Shown: in pieces, positions 8,373 through 17,251 of the stretch
How the letters are laid out: the number at the start of each line of letters is the position of its first letter
Numbering within the stretch: position 1 is the stretch's first letter
Source of the DNA: Anaerolineales bacterium UBA2395
GTDB taxonomy: Bacteria > Chloroflexota > Anaerolineae > Anaerolineales > Villigracilaceae
NCBI GenBank assembly: GCA_002343775.1
Contig: DDSH01000001.1
Span: forward strand, 303,236 to 367,235
Reading direction: 5' to 3'
Length of the DNA stretch: 64,000 nt
Notes under the pieces: generated by a model
The model's database searches: none
What the model saw: only the letters and a program-made list of their open reading frames with translations
Told to the model about the DNA's origin: nothing
Position numbers and translations under genes: made by a program

Positions 8373-11300
8373 ATGTCCTTCGCCCATCTCCACGTTCACA
8401 CCGAATACTCCCTGCTCGACGGTTTCTCGAACATCAAGAAACTGGTCAAACGCGTCAAAGAAATGAACATGGACTCGGTTGCTATCACCGACCACGGTAC
8501 GATGTTCGGCGTGATCGATTTCTACAAAGCCGCCAAGGCGGAAGGGGTCAAGCCCATTATCGGGCTTGAGGCGTACATGGCAGCACGCGGCATGAAGGAC
8601 AAGGATTCCAAACTCGACCGCTCCTCGTTCCATTTACTTTTGCTGGCAGAGAATGAAAAGGGATACCAGAACCTGTTGAAGATCGCCTCTGCTGCGCAGT
8701 TGGATGGTTTCTATTACTACCCCCGCATCGACCATGACTTTTTAGCGGCTCACTCCGAAGGGCTGATCTGTACCTCGGGCTGTATGTCTGCCGAGATTCC
8801 GCGCGCGCTGCTGAACGACAAACCCGAAGAAGCCCTCCGCAAGTGGAATTGGTACTACGATGTCTTCGGACCCGACCGCTTCTTCGTCGAGCTGCAACAG
8901 CACAACATTCCCGAAATCCTCGACTTGAACAAAAAACTGCTTGAACTTGGCGCGCGCTATTCTGCGAAATATGTCGCCACCAACGATGTGCATTACGTCA
9001 ACCAGTCAGACGCAAAATTGCAGGATGTGCTGCTGGCGATCCAGACCAACTCCACGTTGGCAGACCCAGACCGTATGCGCATGACCGATGATTCGTACTT
9101 CTTGCGCTCGCCGGAAGAGATGAGCAGACTCTTCGCAGAAGTCCCTGAATCGCTTTCGAATACCTTGCTCATTGCCGAGCGCTGCAACGTGGACCTCGGC
9201 TTCAAAGGCTATCACCTGCCCGAATTCCCCGTGCCGGAAGGCCACACCGCGGAGTCGTATCTGCGCTCGCTGTGCGAAGCCGGAGCGGAGAGAAGGTACG
9301 GGGACGATTGCGACAGTCCAAAAGTCCGCGAGAGACTGAACTACGAATTAAGCGTCGTCAACAGCATGGGCTTCAATGCCTACTTCCTCATCGTGTGGGA
9401 TCTGTGTACATTCGCCCGCGAACATGGCATTTGGTACAACGCGCGTGGTTCGGCGGCTGGTTCCATCATTGCGTACACGCTCGGCATCACGATGGTCGAC
9501 CCGCTCGAACATGCGCTCATCTTTGAACGCTTCCTAAATCCAGGTCGTATCTCCATGCCTGACATTGACCTCGACTTCCGCGACGACCGCCGCCACGAGA
9601 TGCTCGAATATTGCGCGCGCAAATACGGCGACGATAAAGTGGCGCAGATCATCACCTTCGGCACGATGGGAACCAAAGCCGCCATCCGTGACGTGGCGCG
9701 TGTGATGGAAATTCCGCTGCCCGAAGTGGACCGGGTTGCCAAACTTGTTCCGTTCTCAGCGGGCGGCACGACGGTTGCTGAGGCGAAAGAAGTCCAGGAA
9801 TTCAAGCAGATCTACGACACCGACCCGAAGATGCGTGAGGTCATTGACATTGCCGAAAAAATGGAAGGCACAGTCCGCAATGCAGGCACGCATGCTGCTG
9901 GCGTGGTGATCTCAGACAAGCCCATCACCGAATATCTGCCGCTTCACCGCCCGACCTCAAACTCGGAAGACACGCCCATCAAGTCGGTGACTCAGTTCGA
10001 AATGGGCATCCTCGATTCACTGGGCATGTTGAAGGTGGACTTCCTTGGTCTCATCACGCTGACCGTGATGGCGCGCGCCTGTGACTTGATCTACAAACGG
10101 CATGGCATCAAATTTGACTTAACCAACATCCCCATCGACGACCCGAAATCTTTCGAGTTGATGGGCGCAGGTCAGACCGCTGGCGTCTTCCAAGTGGAAG
10201 GCGGCGGCATGACGCGCTGGCTCGTGCAAATGAAGCCGCAGAACCTCGATAACATCATTGCGATGGTGGCGTTGTATCGCCCGGGTCCGATGGCGTTCAT
10301 CCCCGATTACATCGCGCGTATGCACGGCGAAGCGGAAGTGGAATATCGTCACCCCGCTATGGAGCCGATCTTCAAAGACACCTTCGGCATCCCGGTCTAT
10401 CAGGAACAACTCATGCGCGCCGCGGTGGAACTCGCCGGGTACACGCCCTCCGAATCCGATGAACTTCGTAAGGCGATCTCGAAGAAGAAAAAAGAAGACA
10501 TCGAAAAGCACCGCAACAAGTTCGTGAAGGGCGCGGTGGAAAAAGGCATGGCGCATGAAACCGCCGAAGCCATTTACGCCGACTGGGAAGAATTTGCGCG
10601 TTACGGCTTCAACAAATGTTTGCCCGGCGATGTGGAAGTATTGGACTCCGCCACTGGACGCCTCGTCAAAGTGGAAGACTTGTATCGTGGTGCGGCAGAA
10701 ATCCAAAAGACTCTCTCCTGTGATATTTCCACGCTGAAATTAAAGAATCAACCCGTCCTCAACATCATGGACAATGGCGTGAAACCCGTCTTCCGCCTGA
10801 CTACTGCGTTGGGACGCACCATTGAAGCAACGGGCAATCATCCTTTCCACACCTATAACGGCTGGCGCAATCTCGAAGAACTCCAGCCGGATGAGTTCAT
10901 TGCCGTTCCGCGCATCCTTCCAGTGGAAGGTAAACAGGAATGGGCAGACCACGAAGCAATTGCGCTCGGTCATTTGCTGGCAGAAGGAAATCTCTGTCAC
11001 CCGCACTCGGTCTATTACTACAACCAAGACATGGAGCAGGTGAACGACTTTGTGCAAGCCGCCGAGGCGTTTTCAAACGTCAAATGCACGATTGCCATGC
11101 ACAAAGGCACGTACTCCATCTACGCCGCCCGCGCCGATAAGCAATATGAACCCGGCATCTTTACGTGGGCGGGTGAGTTGGGCTTGCTTGGCAAAAATGC
11201 CCGCAACAAAGAATTCCCCTCTGCCATCTTTGAACTGAATAACCGTCAGATCGGTCTGGTTATCAGCCGCATGTGGGATGGTGACGGTCACATCGACTCA

Positions 11301-13565
11301 CGTGGACGCAGCCTGTATTACGCCACCGCCTCACAACGGCTTGCACAGCAACTTCAGCATCTGCTTTTGCGCTTTGGCATTATCAGCCGTTTGCGCACCG
11401 TAGAATTCCCTTACAAAGAAGGGCGGGTTGGCTATCAGGTTTTCATCACTGGGTATGAGAATATCAACACCTTCAAGGAACGCATTGGCTGTTTCTTGAT
11501 CAGCGCAAAGAAGACTCAAGTCCTCGAAGAATTGACTGCCTCCATTCCGCCCGTTGCTGTTGGCACGAAAGACATTGTCCCAGCGGCGGTCAAAGAACAT
11601 ATCCGCGCCGCCAAAGATTCGTCCGGGCTGACGTGGAAAGAGATCACTGCGATCACTGGCATTGCCCCGCGCGAATTCTCACCGACCAACTCCGTAGGTA
11701 AAGTTGGCTTTGGGCGCACTACTCTTCAACGCCTTGGAAATTACTTCGACGACCCGACCATCAAGCGTTACGCCGAAAGCGATATCTACTGGGATCGCAT
11801 CGCCTTCATCGAATATGTGGGCGAAAAGCAAACCTACGACCTTGAGATCGAAGAGACTCACAACTTCGTCGCCAATGATATCCTCGTTCATAACAGCCAT
11901 GCCGCCGACTACGGTGTGATCGCGGTTCAAACCGCCTATCTCAAATCGCATTACCCCGCCGAATACATGACCGCGCTCATGTCCGCCTCAGCAGGGCAGA
12001 CAGAGAAAGTCGCGTTCTACGTCGCCGACGCCCGCAGCATGGGCGTGCCCGTTCTACAGCCCGACATCAATCACTCCGAATGGGATTTCAGCATCGAAGA
12101 TGTTGAAGGGAAGCCGAACATTCGCTTCGGTTTGGGTGCGATCAAGAATGTCGGTGAAGGTGCAGTGGAGCCGATCATTCAAGAGCGCATCTCCAACGGA
12201 AAGTTCAACGACCTGAACGACTTCGCCCGCCGCGTAGACCTTCGCTCCGTCGGCAAGCGCGCGCTGGAAGGTCTCATCAAAGTCGGCGCAATGGACTCCT
12301 TCGGCAACCGCGCCTCACTCCTCGCCGCGCTCGACCGCATCGTTGCCATCTCCAGCAATCACTTCCGCGCCGCCGACGCCGGGCAAATGAGTCTCTTCGG
12401 CGCATCCACAGGCATTGTCGAAGAGATCACCCTGCCCGAAGTCAAAGACGTGGACAAGCGCGAGATGCTCAACTGGGAGCGCGAACTGATCGGGCTCTAC
12501 ATCTCCGACCACCCGCTCAACGAATATCAAGCCACGCTCGCAAAGATCGTCAGTTATTTTTCCGGTCAGCTCAGCGAAAGCCACCACGAAGAAAAAGTCC
12601 GCATGGCGGGTCTCATCACCGGCGTGCGCCCCTACACCACCAAAACCGGCAAGCCCATGGGCTTCGCACAAATGGAAGACATTCAAGGCACGGTTGAGCT
12701 CGTGCTCTTCCCCAAGACCTGGGAAGCCGCCCGCGAAAAACTCACCGTCGGGCAGATCGTCATCATCGAAGGCAAACTCGACCACGGCAGCACCCCGCCC
12801 AAATTGCTGGTCGATACGGTCAAGACCGAAATCCCTGTGACAACGTCGGCGGATGATCCTTTCATCACAGGCGATGGGACCCCCAAGCCTTTGCTTGCCC
12901 GCACGCAGGAACAATCTCCGCGCCGACCAGAAGCGCCTCAGACTCCGCCCAAGCCTGATGCACAACCCAAACCGAATCCAACGCCGAAAGCGACTCCGCC
13001 CGTTGCAAAACCCGCTATCACCGAACCGACATCATCCTACAACACGGACGATGATATGCCCCCGCCGCCCGACAACTTCCCTGACGGCTGGGACATGGAA
13101 TGGCAGCCATCCTTCGACGAAGCCGCCATTGCCGCGAAGCCTGCACCAAAGTTCAAAAAAGATGAACCGGTGACTCCTCCGCTGGTGACTCGCGCGGTGT
13201 CGGCGTTGGCTCAAGCCGAAGCCTTGAATCCTGCTGAAGACAGGGATGATGCGGTTATTCCATCCTTGTATGTGCCGCTGGCAAAAGAGAACAAAGACAA
13301 GGACCATCCGCCCAGGCAGATCACCATCACCCTGCGACCGACCGGTGACAAGGAACGCGACAAGCGCCGCATCAAGACGTTGTATGGCACGCTGATCTCG
13401 TACCACGGACGAGACAAGTTCAGTTTTCAAATTTTCGAGAGCGGCAAGGGACACCTGATCGATTTCCCGAACGACACCACGCGCATTTGCCCCGAAATGC
13501 TCGAACGCCTGAAGAAATTGATGGGCGAGGAAAGCTGGCGCGTGGAAGAGATTACGTTTCAGTAA
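8373..13565 (+). CDS. dnaE: DNA polymerase III alpha subunit DnaE, interrupted by an intein
   Basis: This is the replicative polymerase. The reading frame has 1730 codons; removing the 426-residue intein leaves 1304, normal to slightly long for DnaE. The PHP domain opens with FAHLHVHTEYSLLDG. The polymerase acidic motif PDIDLDF lies near residues 396-402. After the intein the extein resumes with SHAADYGVIAVQTAYLKSHYPAEYM. Then come the HhH region and an OB fold (RMAGLITGVRPYTTKTGKPMGF). A Pro/Lys-rich linker (about residues 1505-1600) leads to a C-terminal domain beginning ITITLRPTGDKERDKRR. The start at 8373 follows the leader repeat without a clear ribosome-binding site. Confidence 0.97.
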   Translation: MSFAHLHVHTEYSLLDGFSNIKKLVKRVKEMNMDSVAITDHGTMFGVIDFYKAAKAEGVKPIIGLEAYMAARGMKDKDSKLDRSSFHLLLLAENEKGYQNLLKIASAAQLDGFYYYPRIDHDFLAAHSEGLICTSGCMSAEIPRALLNDKPEEALRKWNWYYDVFGPDRFFVELQQHNIPEILDLNKKLLELGARYSAKYVATNDVHYVNQSDAKLQDVLLAIQTNSTLADPDRMRMTDDSYFLRSPEEMSRLFAEVPESLSNTLLIAERCNVDLGFKGYHLPEFPVPEGHTAESYLRSLCEAGAERRYGDDCDSPKVRERLNYELSVVNSMGFNAYFLIVWDLCTFAREHGIWYNARGSAAGSIIAYTLGITMVDPLEHALIFERFLNPGRISMPDIDLDFRDDRRHEMLEYCARKYGDDKVAQIITFGTMGTKAAIRDVARVMEIPLPEVDRVAKLVPFSAGGTTVAEAKEVQEFKQIYDTDPKMREVIDIAEKMEGTVRNAGTHAAGVVISDKPITEYLPLHRPTSNSEDTPIKSVTQFEMGILDSLGMLKVDFLGLITLTVMARACDLIYKRHGIKFDLTNIPIDDPKSFELMGAGQTAGVFQVEGGGMTRWLVQMKPQNLDNIIAMVALYRPGPMAFIPDYIARMHGEAEVEYRHPAMEPIFKDTFGIPVYQEQLMRAAVELAGYTPSESDELRKAISKKKKEDIEKHRNKFVKGAVEKGMAHETAEAIYADWEEFARYGFNKCLPGDVEVLDSATGRLVKVEDLYRGAAEIQKTLSCDISTLKLKNQPVLNIMDNGVKPVFRLTTALGRTIEATGNHPFHTYNGWRNLEELQPDEFIAVPRILPVEGKQEWADHEAIALGHLLAEGNLCHPHSVYYYNQDMEQVNDFVQAAEAFSNVKCTIAMHKGTYSIYAARADKQYEPGIFTWAGELGLLGKNARNKEFPSAIFELNNRQIGLVISRMWDGDGHIDSRGRSLYYATASQRLAQQLQHLLLRFGIISRLRTVEFPYKEGRVGYQVFITGYENINTFKERIGCFLISAKKTQVLEELTASIPPVAVGTKDIVPAAVKEHIRAAKDSSGLTWKEITAITGIAPREFSPTNSVGKVGFGRTTLQRLGNYFDDPTIKRYAESDIYWDRIAFIEYVGEKQTYDLEIEETHNFVANDILVHNSHAADYGVIAVQTAYLKSHYPAEYMTALMSASAGQTEKVAFYVADARSMGVPVLQPDINHSEWDFSIEDVEGKPNIRFGLGAIKNVGEGAVEPIIQERISNGKFNDLNDFARRVDLRSVGKRALEGLIKVGAMDSFGNRASLLAALDRIVAISSNHFRAADAGQMSLFGASTGIVEEITLPEVKDVDKREMLNWERELIGLYISDHPLNEYQATLAKIVSYFSGQLSESHHEEKVRMAGLITGVRPYTTKTGKPMGFAQMEDIQGTVELVLFPKTWEAAREKLTVGQIVIIEGKLDHGSTPPKLLVDTVKTEIPVTTSADDPFITGDGTPKPLLARTQEQSPRRPEAPQTPPKPDAQPKPNPTPKATPPVAKPAITEPTSSYNTDDDMPPPPDNFPDGWDMEWQPSFDEAAIAAKPAPKFKKDEPVTPPLVTRAVSALAQAEALNPAEDRDDAVIPSLYVPLAKENKDKDHPPRQITITLRPTGDKERDKRRIKTLYGTLISYHGRDKFSFQIFESGKGHLIDFPNDTTRICPEMLERLKKLMGEESWRVEEITFQ
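10617..11894 (+). other. DnaE intein with LAGLIDADG homing endonuclease
   Basis: Codons 749-1174 of dnaE encode a complete self-splicing protein. Block A starts CLPGDVEVLD with Cys1. Block B is GNHPFHTYNGW. LAGLIDADG-like motifs are LGHLLAEGN and MWDGDGHID (about intein residues 116 and 217). Block F includes TYDLEIEETHNFVANDILVHN, followed by extein Ser (+1). All standard splice residues are present: Cys1, the block B His, the C-terminal His-Asn, and Ser+1. It sits between GFNK and SHAAD of the polymerase, three residues after the site of the cyanobacterial split DnaE intein (Y/CFNK). A helix-turn-helix-like stretch (GLTWKEITAITGI) precedes block F. Confidence 0.95.
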
Positions 13566-13569
13566 TTCG

Positions 13570-13600
13570 CAGGGGCGGCCGGATAGGTCGCTCCTGTTTC
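13570..13600 (+). terminator. Terminator after dnaE
   Basis: CAGGGGCGGCC pairs with GGTCGCTCCTG (two G-U pairs) around a 5-nt loop, followed by TTTCTTTATT. Confidence 0.7.
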
Positions 13601-13632
13601 TTTATTCCCCCAAAATTCCCATCCGAATCCCC

Positions 13633-13694
13633 TTGACTTCGCCCTGAATCTATGTAAAATCACCCCTATCGTTAAAATTAATTTTAACGATAGG
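13633..13694 (+). promoter_or_regulatory. Promoter with a 30-bp perfect palindromic operator for the ArsR/MFS operon
   Basis: TTGACT (13633-13638), a 16-nt spacer and TAAAAT (13655-13660) place the transcript start near 13667. That is the left edge of a perfect palindrome at 13665-13694 with half-site CCTATCGTTAAAATT. A repressor bound there would cover the start site. The obvious candidate is the ArsR-type protein encoded 13 bp downstream, giving autoregulation together with the efflux pump. Confidence 0.85.
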
Positions 13695-13707
13695 AAGGTA
13701 TTTCTCG

Positions 13708-14337
13708 ATGAAAAAGAAACACACGGGCAACCGCTTTCACATCTCTGACCTTGAGACGCTGCGCGCCCTCGCCGACCCGCTGCGCATTCAGATCCTGGAA
13801 CTGCTGGAGAGCAAAGCCCTCACCGTCAAACAGGTGGCGGAGAAGCTCGGTCTCGCCCCCAGCAAACTGTACTATCACTTCGGCACACTGGAGAAACTCG
13901 GTCTGATCGAAGTGGCTGAAACGCGTATGGTCGCCAACATGGTCGAAAAGACCTACCTCACCGCCGCAGACGGCTTGGACATCGACCCCAACCTGTTCAA
14001 ATTCGCCAAAGAAGGCGACAACGAACCGATCAACATCCTGCTCTCCTCCACCATCGACGCGACACGCGAAGACATCGCCCGCAGTTTGCAGGCACGTCAA
14101 TTTCAGCTTGAGCAGGGCGCTGAGGAAAAAGAACGGCGACTCATCATCAACCGCGTCGTCAGCCGCGTGCCGGAAAAACGCATCGACGAATTTCAGGAAC
14201 GGCTGGTCAAACTGATCCAGGAATTCGAAGCAGAGGATGGCACTGGAAAATCCACCGACCAGCCGTACGCCATGACGGTGGCGTTCTACCCAAGTTTTTA
14301 TTTCGATAAGACCATCAAAAAAGGAAAAAAGAAATGA
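13708..14337 (+). CDS. ArsR-type winged-helix transcriptional regulator
   Basis: This 209-residue protein has an N-terminal winged helix (ALADPLRIQILELLESKALTVKQVAEKLG, about residues 20-48; recognition helix APSKLYYHFGTLEKLGLI). A longer C-terminal part of about 110 residues is probably for dimerisation or effector sensing. No Cys-rich metal site is seen, so a metal sensor role is unlikely. GGAAGG lies shortly before the ATG. The 3' end overlaps the MFS gene (ATGA), and a large palindrome covers the promoter. It is probably a local repressor of the pump. Confidence 0.88.
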   Translation: MKKKHTGNRFHISDLETLRALADPLRIQILELLESKALTVKQVAEKLGLAPSKLYYHFGTLEKLGLIEVAETRMVANMVEKTYLTAADGLDIDPNLFKFAKEGDNEPINILLSSTIDATREDIARSLQARQFQLEQGAEEKERRLIINRVVSRVPEKRIDEFQERLVKLIQEFEAEDGTGKSTDQPYAMTVAFYPSFYFDKTIKKGKKK

Positions 14338-15692
14338 CATCCGCAACTTTAGAAACAAACGTCGAATCTCCGCGCGATATGAAGACCTTCTTCACCATCT
14401 GGATCGGTCAGCTGATCTCGATGCTCGGCTCCGGCTTGACCACCTTTGCTTTGGGCGTCTGGATCTACGACCAGACGAAACAAGCCACGCCCTTCGCCAT
14501 CATCGTCCTGCTTGGCAACCTGCCGCGCATCCTGCTCCTGCCCTTTGCAGGCTCCATCGCAGACCGCTTCAACCGACGCCTCATCATGATCCTGTCCGAT
14601 TCACTGACGGCGCTGATGACATTCGCCATCTTCCTCCTGCTCAGCGCGGGCAATTTGCAACTCTGGCATATTTACGTCATTGCAGCTCTGATGTCCATCT
14701 TCGGCGCATTTCAGGAACCAGCTTACAGCGCTTCCATGTCCATGATCGTGCCGAAGGAAAAACTCGGCAGCGCCAACGGCTTGGTGCAAATGGGTCAAGC
14801 CATCACCAACGTGTTGACCCCTGTTCTCGCAGGCGCGTTGTTCGTCTTCATCGGTTTCAACGGCATTCTTATCATTGACTTCGTCACCTTCTTCTTCGCA
14901 GTCGGCGCATTGCTGTTGGTGCGCATTCCACAACCGGAGATCACGCCCGAACACAAACAATCCAACTTCATGCAGGATATGTCATTCGGCTGGAAATACC
15001 TGCGCGAACGCAGCGGGTTGTTCGGTCTGCTTCTTTATTATGCGATGGTCAACTTCCTCTTGAACTGGTCGGCTGTATTGATGATCCCCATGGTGCTCAG
15101 CCGTTTCTCAGCAGATGTGCTCGGCATCATTCAAACCGTCACGGGTGTGGGCATGCTGGCGGGCAGTATTCTCATGAGCGCATGGGGCGGACCCAAGCGC
15201 CGCATCCCGGCGGTGATCGGTTTCATCGGGCTGGCAGTCACCGGCTTCATCGTAGCGGGCTTGCAGCCGAATCCCTTTTTCATCGGCGCAGGCGTCTTCA
15301 TCCTGATGTTTTTCATCCCGCTTGCCTCGGGCAACAGCCAGGTCATCTTCCAATCCAAGGTCGCGCGCGACGTACAAGGGCGTGTCTTCTCCGTCCGCTC
15401 CGCCATTTCGCAATCGATGATGCCCATCGCATTCCTAACCGCCGGTCCGCTCGCGGATAAATTCTTCGAGCCGATGATGCAAACCGGCGGCGCGCTGGCG
15501 AATACCTTTCTCGGTCAATGGCTGGGGACGGGCGCGGGGCGCGGCGTGGCGTTGATGTTCATCATCTCAGGCGTGGTGGCACTGTTCGTGACGGTATTGG
15601 TGTACGCCAATCCGCGCATCCGCAACATCGAAGATGAATTGCCGGATGAACTTCCAGCGGAAGGTCAAACCGCCTCAACCCCGACCCGCTAA
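14334..15692 (+). CDS. MFS efflux transporter, MFS_3/macrolide-efflux type
   Basis: This 452-residue protein has about 12 hydrophobic segments. The first follows a cytosolic start (MKTFFTIWIGQLISMLGSGL). The loop 2-3 motif GSIADRFNRR matches MFS motif A (G-x-x-x-D-R-x-x-R-R). The overall pattern fits the MFS_3 branch of drug or siderophore exporters. The substrate cannot be read from sequence. It is translationally coupled to the ArsR-type regulator and ends at a strong hairpin. Confidence 0.88.
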   Translation: MTSATLETNVESPRDMKTFFTIWIGQLISMLGSGLTTFALGVWIYDQTKQATPFAIIVLLGNLPRILLLPFAGSIADRFNRRLIMILSDSLTALMTFAIFLLLSAGNLQLWHIYVIAALMSIFGAFQEPAYSASMSMIVPKEKLGSANGLVQMGQAITNVLTPVLAGALFVFIGFNGILIIDFVTFFFAVGALLLVRIPQPEITPEHKQSNFMQDMSFGWKYLRERSGLFGLLLYYAMVNFLLNWSAVLMIPMVLSRFSADVLGIIQTVTGVGMLAGSILMSAWGGPKRRIPAVIGFIGLAVTGFIVAGLQPNPFFIGAGVFILMFFIPLASGNSQVIFQSKVARDVQGRVFSVRSAISQSMMPIAFLTAGPLADKFFEPMMQTGGALANTFLGQWLGTGAGRGVALMFIISGVVALFVTVLVYANPRIRNIEDELPDELPAEGQTASTPTR

Positions 15693-15746
15693 CGGGTCGA
15701 ACAAAAGAGGCGCATCTCCCCTTATCTGAATCTGCCATTTGAAACC

Positions 15747-15778
15747 ATCCTGCACTGCATTTGTGGTGCAGGATTTTT
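15747..15778 (+). terminator. Terminator of the ArsR/MFS operon
   Basis: ATCCTGCAC and GTGCAGGAT form a perfect 9-bp stem, followed by TTTTCG. Confidence 0.75.
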
Positions 15779-15831
15779 CGTCTAATTTGACAGGAGCCCC
15801 TAATTTGGTATAAGTAATGTGGAGGTGAAAA

Positions 15832-16224
15832 ATGGCAAGCATTAACTTTAGGGGTAAAACGTACAAAAGCGTGTTCGATATGCCCACCGACATACGCAAA
15901 GCCTATCAAAGAGAAAAGGGACAATCCCAAAGGAAGATATCGAACCCCCTTACCGATTTCGTCGAGATGTCGGATGAGGTGCGTGAAATGTATGAACGCG
16001 CCCTGGGAGATGTGGCGGATAAGCCGCTCTCATCGCGCCCGTTGAAGGATCTGCCGAAGACGGAGGAAATCTATCGCCGGTCTGCGCGGGCAAACCGCAG
16101 TCAGATCGAAACTCCGCCGCCCGCCATCGAGAACGACGATGGTCCACGCCGTTTGGTAGTGACGCTTTTTGTGTTGATCCTGCTCGGCGGAATGGCGTTC
16201 CTTGTGATGATGTTCGTGCTCTAA
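15832..16224 (+). CDS. Hypothetical tail-anchored membrane protein
   Basis: This 130-residue protein has a polar, charged N-terminal region (residues 1-105; INFRGKTYKSVFDMPTDIRKAY near the start) and a single C-terminal hydrophobic helix, LVVTLFVLILLGGMAFLVMMFVL, that runs to the last residue. This predicts tail anchoring with the bulk in the cytosol. GGAGGTG precedes the ATG. The N-terminal motif with Y-x-S-x-x-x-M-P looks like a short conserved segment in other small proteins, but I do not recognise a function. Confidence 0.75.
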   Translation: MASINFRGKTYKSVFDMPTDIRKAYQREKGQSQRKISNPLTDFVEMSDEVREMYERALGDVADKPLSSRPLKDLPKTEEIYRRSARANRSQIETPPPAIENDDGPRRLVVTLFVLILLGGMAFLVMMFVL

Positions 16225-16358
16225 ACTAACCTGAGTCACAGGTCAGCGGGAATCAGATTCTCTTTCACCCATTGCGGACGTATGCTCCGTGGTGGGTATT
16301 TGCAGGTGGGAATAAGATCTTGTGATATGCATCCGTCTCAATTGTGGCGTTTTTTTAA

Positions 16359-16380
16359 TCCCTACCCGAACGGCTAGGGA
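16359..16380. repeat. Short inverted repeat, terminator or operator
   Basis: TCCCTA and TAGGGA enclose CCG/CGG with one mismatched pair. It lies just upstream of the marR promoter and after a T-run, so it may end the upstream transcript on the minus strand or bind a regulator. Confidence 0.4.
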
Positions 16381-16388
16381 AGATTTTC

Positions 16389-16445
16389 TTGACGGTGGGG
16401 CGGTTTTCCGATAATATTTCGATATCAAACTATTTGACATCGAAA
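16389..16445 (+). promoter_or_regulatory. Promoter and MarR-type operator of the marR operon
   Basis: TTGACG (16389-16394), 17 nt, then TAATAT (16412-16417). An inverted repeat at 16417-16445 has arms TTTCGATATCAAA and TTTGACATCGAAA (one mismatch, 3-nt centre) and covers the predicted start site. The geometry fits autorepression by the MarR protein encoded 10 bp downstream. Confidence 0.8.
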
Positions 16446-16455
16446 GAGATTTGAT

Positions 16456-16911
16456 ATGCCCACTCATTTTGAAGGTTCCCGCGCCGAGAGGCGCACTCTA
16501 GATACGTTCATCAAACTCACCCGCTGTACCAACTCGGTGCTTGGTGAACTTTCTGCCCGCCAAACCACCGGCGACCTGACCCCCTCGCAGTTTGCTGTGT
16601 TGGAGGCGCTCCATCACATCGGCTCGATGACGCAAGGCGAGATCAGCAGCAAGGTGCTGAAAAGTACGAGCAATCTGACCACCGTTATTGACAACCTCGA
16701 ACGCGATGGATACGTCCGCCGCGAGAGGGATGCAGAAGACCGCAGAGTGATCCATGTCCATTTGACAGAAGCAGGCACAAGCAAGATCGAGGCGGTGCTT
16801 CCCACTCATGTTAGGGCATTGGTCGAGATCTTCAGCGTGTTGAACGCATCCGAACAAGAGATGCTTGGCGAGTTATGTAAGAAACTGGGTAAGGGCAGGG
16901 AGGCGGCATGA
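16456..16911 (+). CDS. MarR-family transcriptional regulator
   Basis: The 151 residues show the MarR winged helix: SQFAVLEALHHIGSMTQGEIS, the recognition helix STSNLTTVIDNLERDGYV, and the wing RRERDAEDRRVIHVHLTEAG. The gene overlaps the DUF5519 gene (ATGA), and an NmrA-like oxidoreductase follows. MarR proteins commonly respond to phenolic or oxidative ligands; the neighbouring redox proteins fit this, but the ligand is not identifiable. Confidence 0.92.
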   Translation: MPTHFEGSRAERRTLDTFIKLTRCTNSVLGELSARQTTGDLTPSQFAVLEALHHIGSMTQGEISSKVLKSTSNLTTVIDNLERDGYVRRERDAEDRRVIHVHLTEAGTSKIEAVLPTHVRALVEIFSVLNASEQEMLGELCKKLGKGREAA

Positions 16912-17246
16912 GCGTGAAGGGAGCACAGGTACGCATCACTCAGTCCGTCACATCATGGGCAGGTGTGACCGTACAGCCGCATCGCTTTGGCGGCGTGGAG
17001 TATGTGATCGGCAAACGCGAGGTCGGGCATATACACGGCGATCATATGGTGGATATTCCCTTCCCCAAGAAAGTGCGCGATGTGTTGGTCGCAGAAGGAC
17101 GCGCACAACCGCATCACCTTCTGCCTGAAACCGGCTGGATCAGTTTCTACCTGTGGCAGGAAGAGGATGTGGAAAATGCAATTGCATTGTTTCGTGAAAG
17201 TTATAAGATCGCACAAAAACAAAAATCAAAATCATTAGAGGTATAA
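16908..17246 (+). CDS. DUF5519-type small protein (luciferase-like domain)
   Basis: This 112-residue protein reads FGGVEYVIGKREVGHIHGDHMVDIPFPKKVRDVLVAEGRAQPHH, then GWISFYLWQEEDVENAIALFRESY. The pattern of His-rich strand, basic helix and Ile-Leu-phe-Arg C-terminal helix matches DUF5519 proteins. No enzymatic role is established. It is co-translated with marR (ATGA) and lies 5 nt from the NmrA-like gene. Confidence 0.72.
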   Translation: MSVKGAQVRITQSVTSWAGVTVQPHRFGGVEYVIGKREVGHIHGDHMVDIPFPKKVRDVLVAEGRAQPHHLLPETGWISFYLWQEEDVENAIALFRESYKIAQKQKSKSLEV

Positions 17247-17251
17247 AAAAC

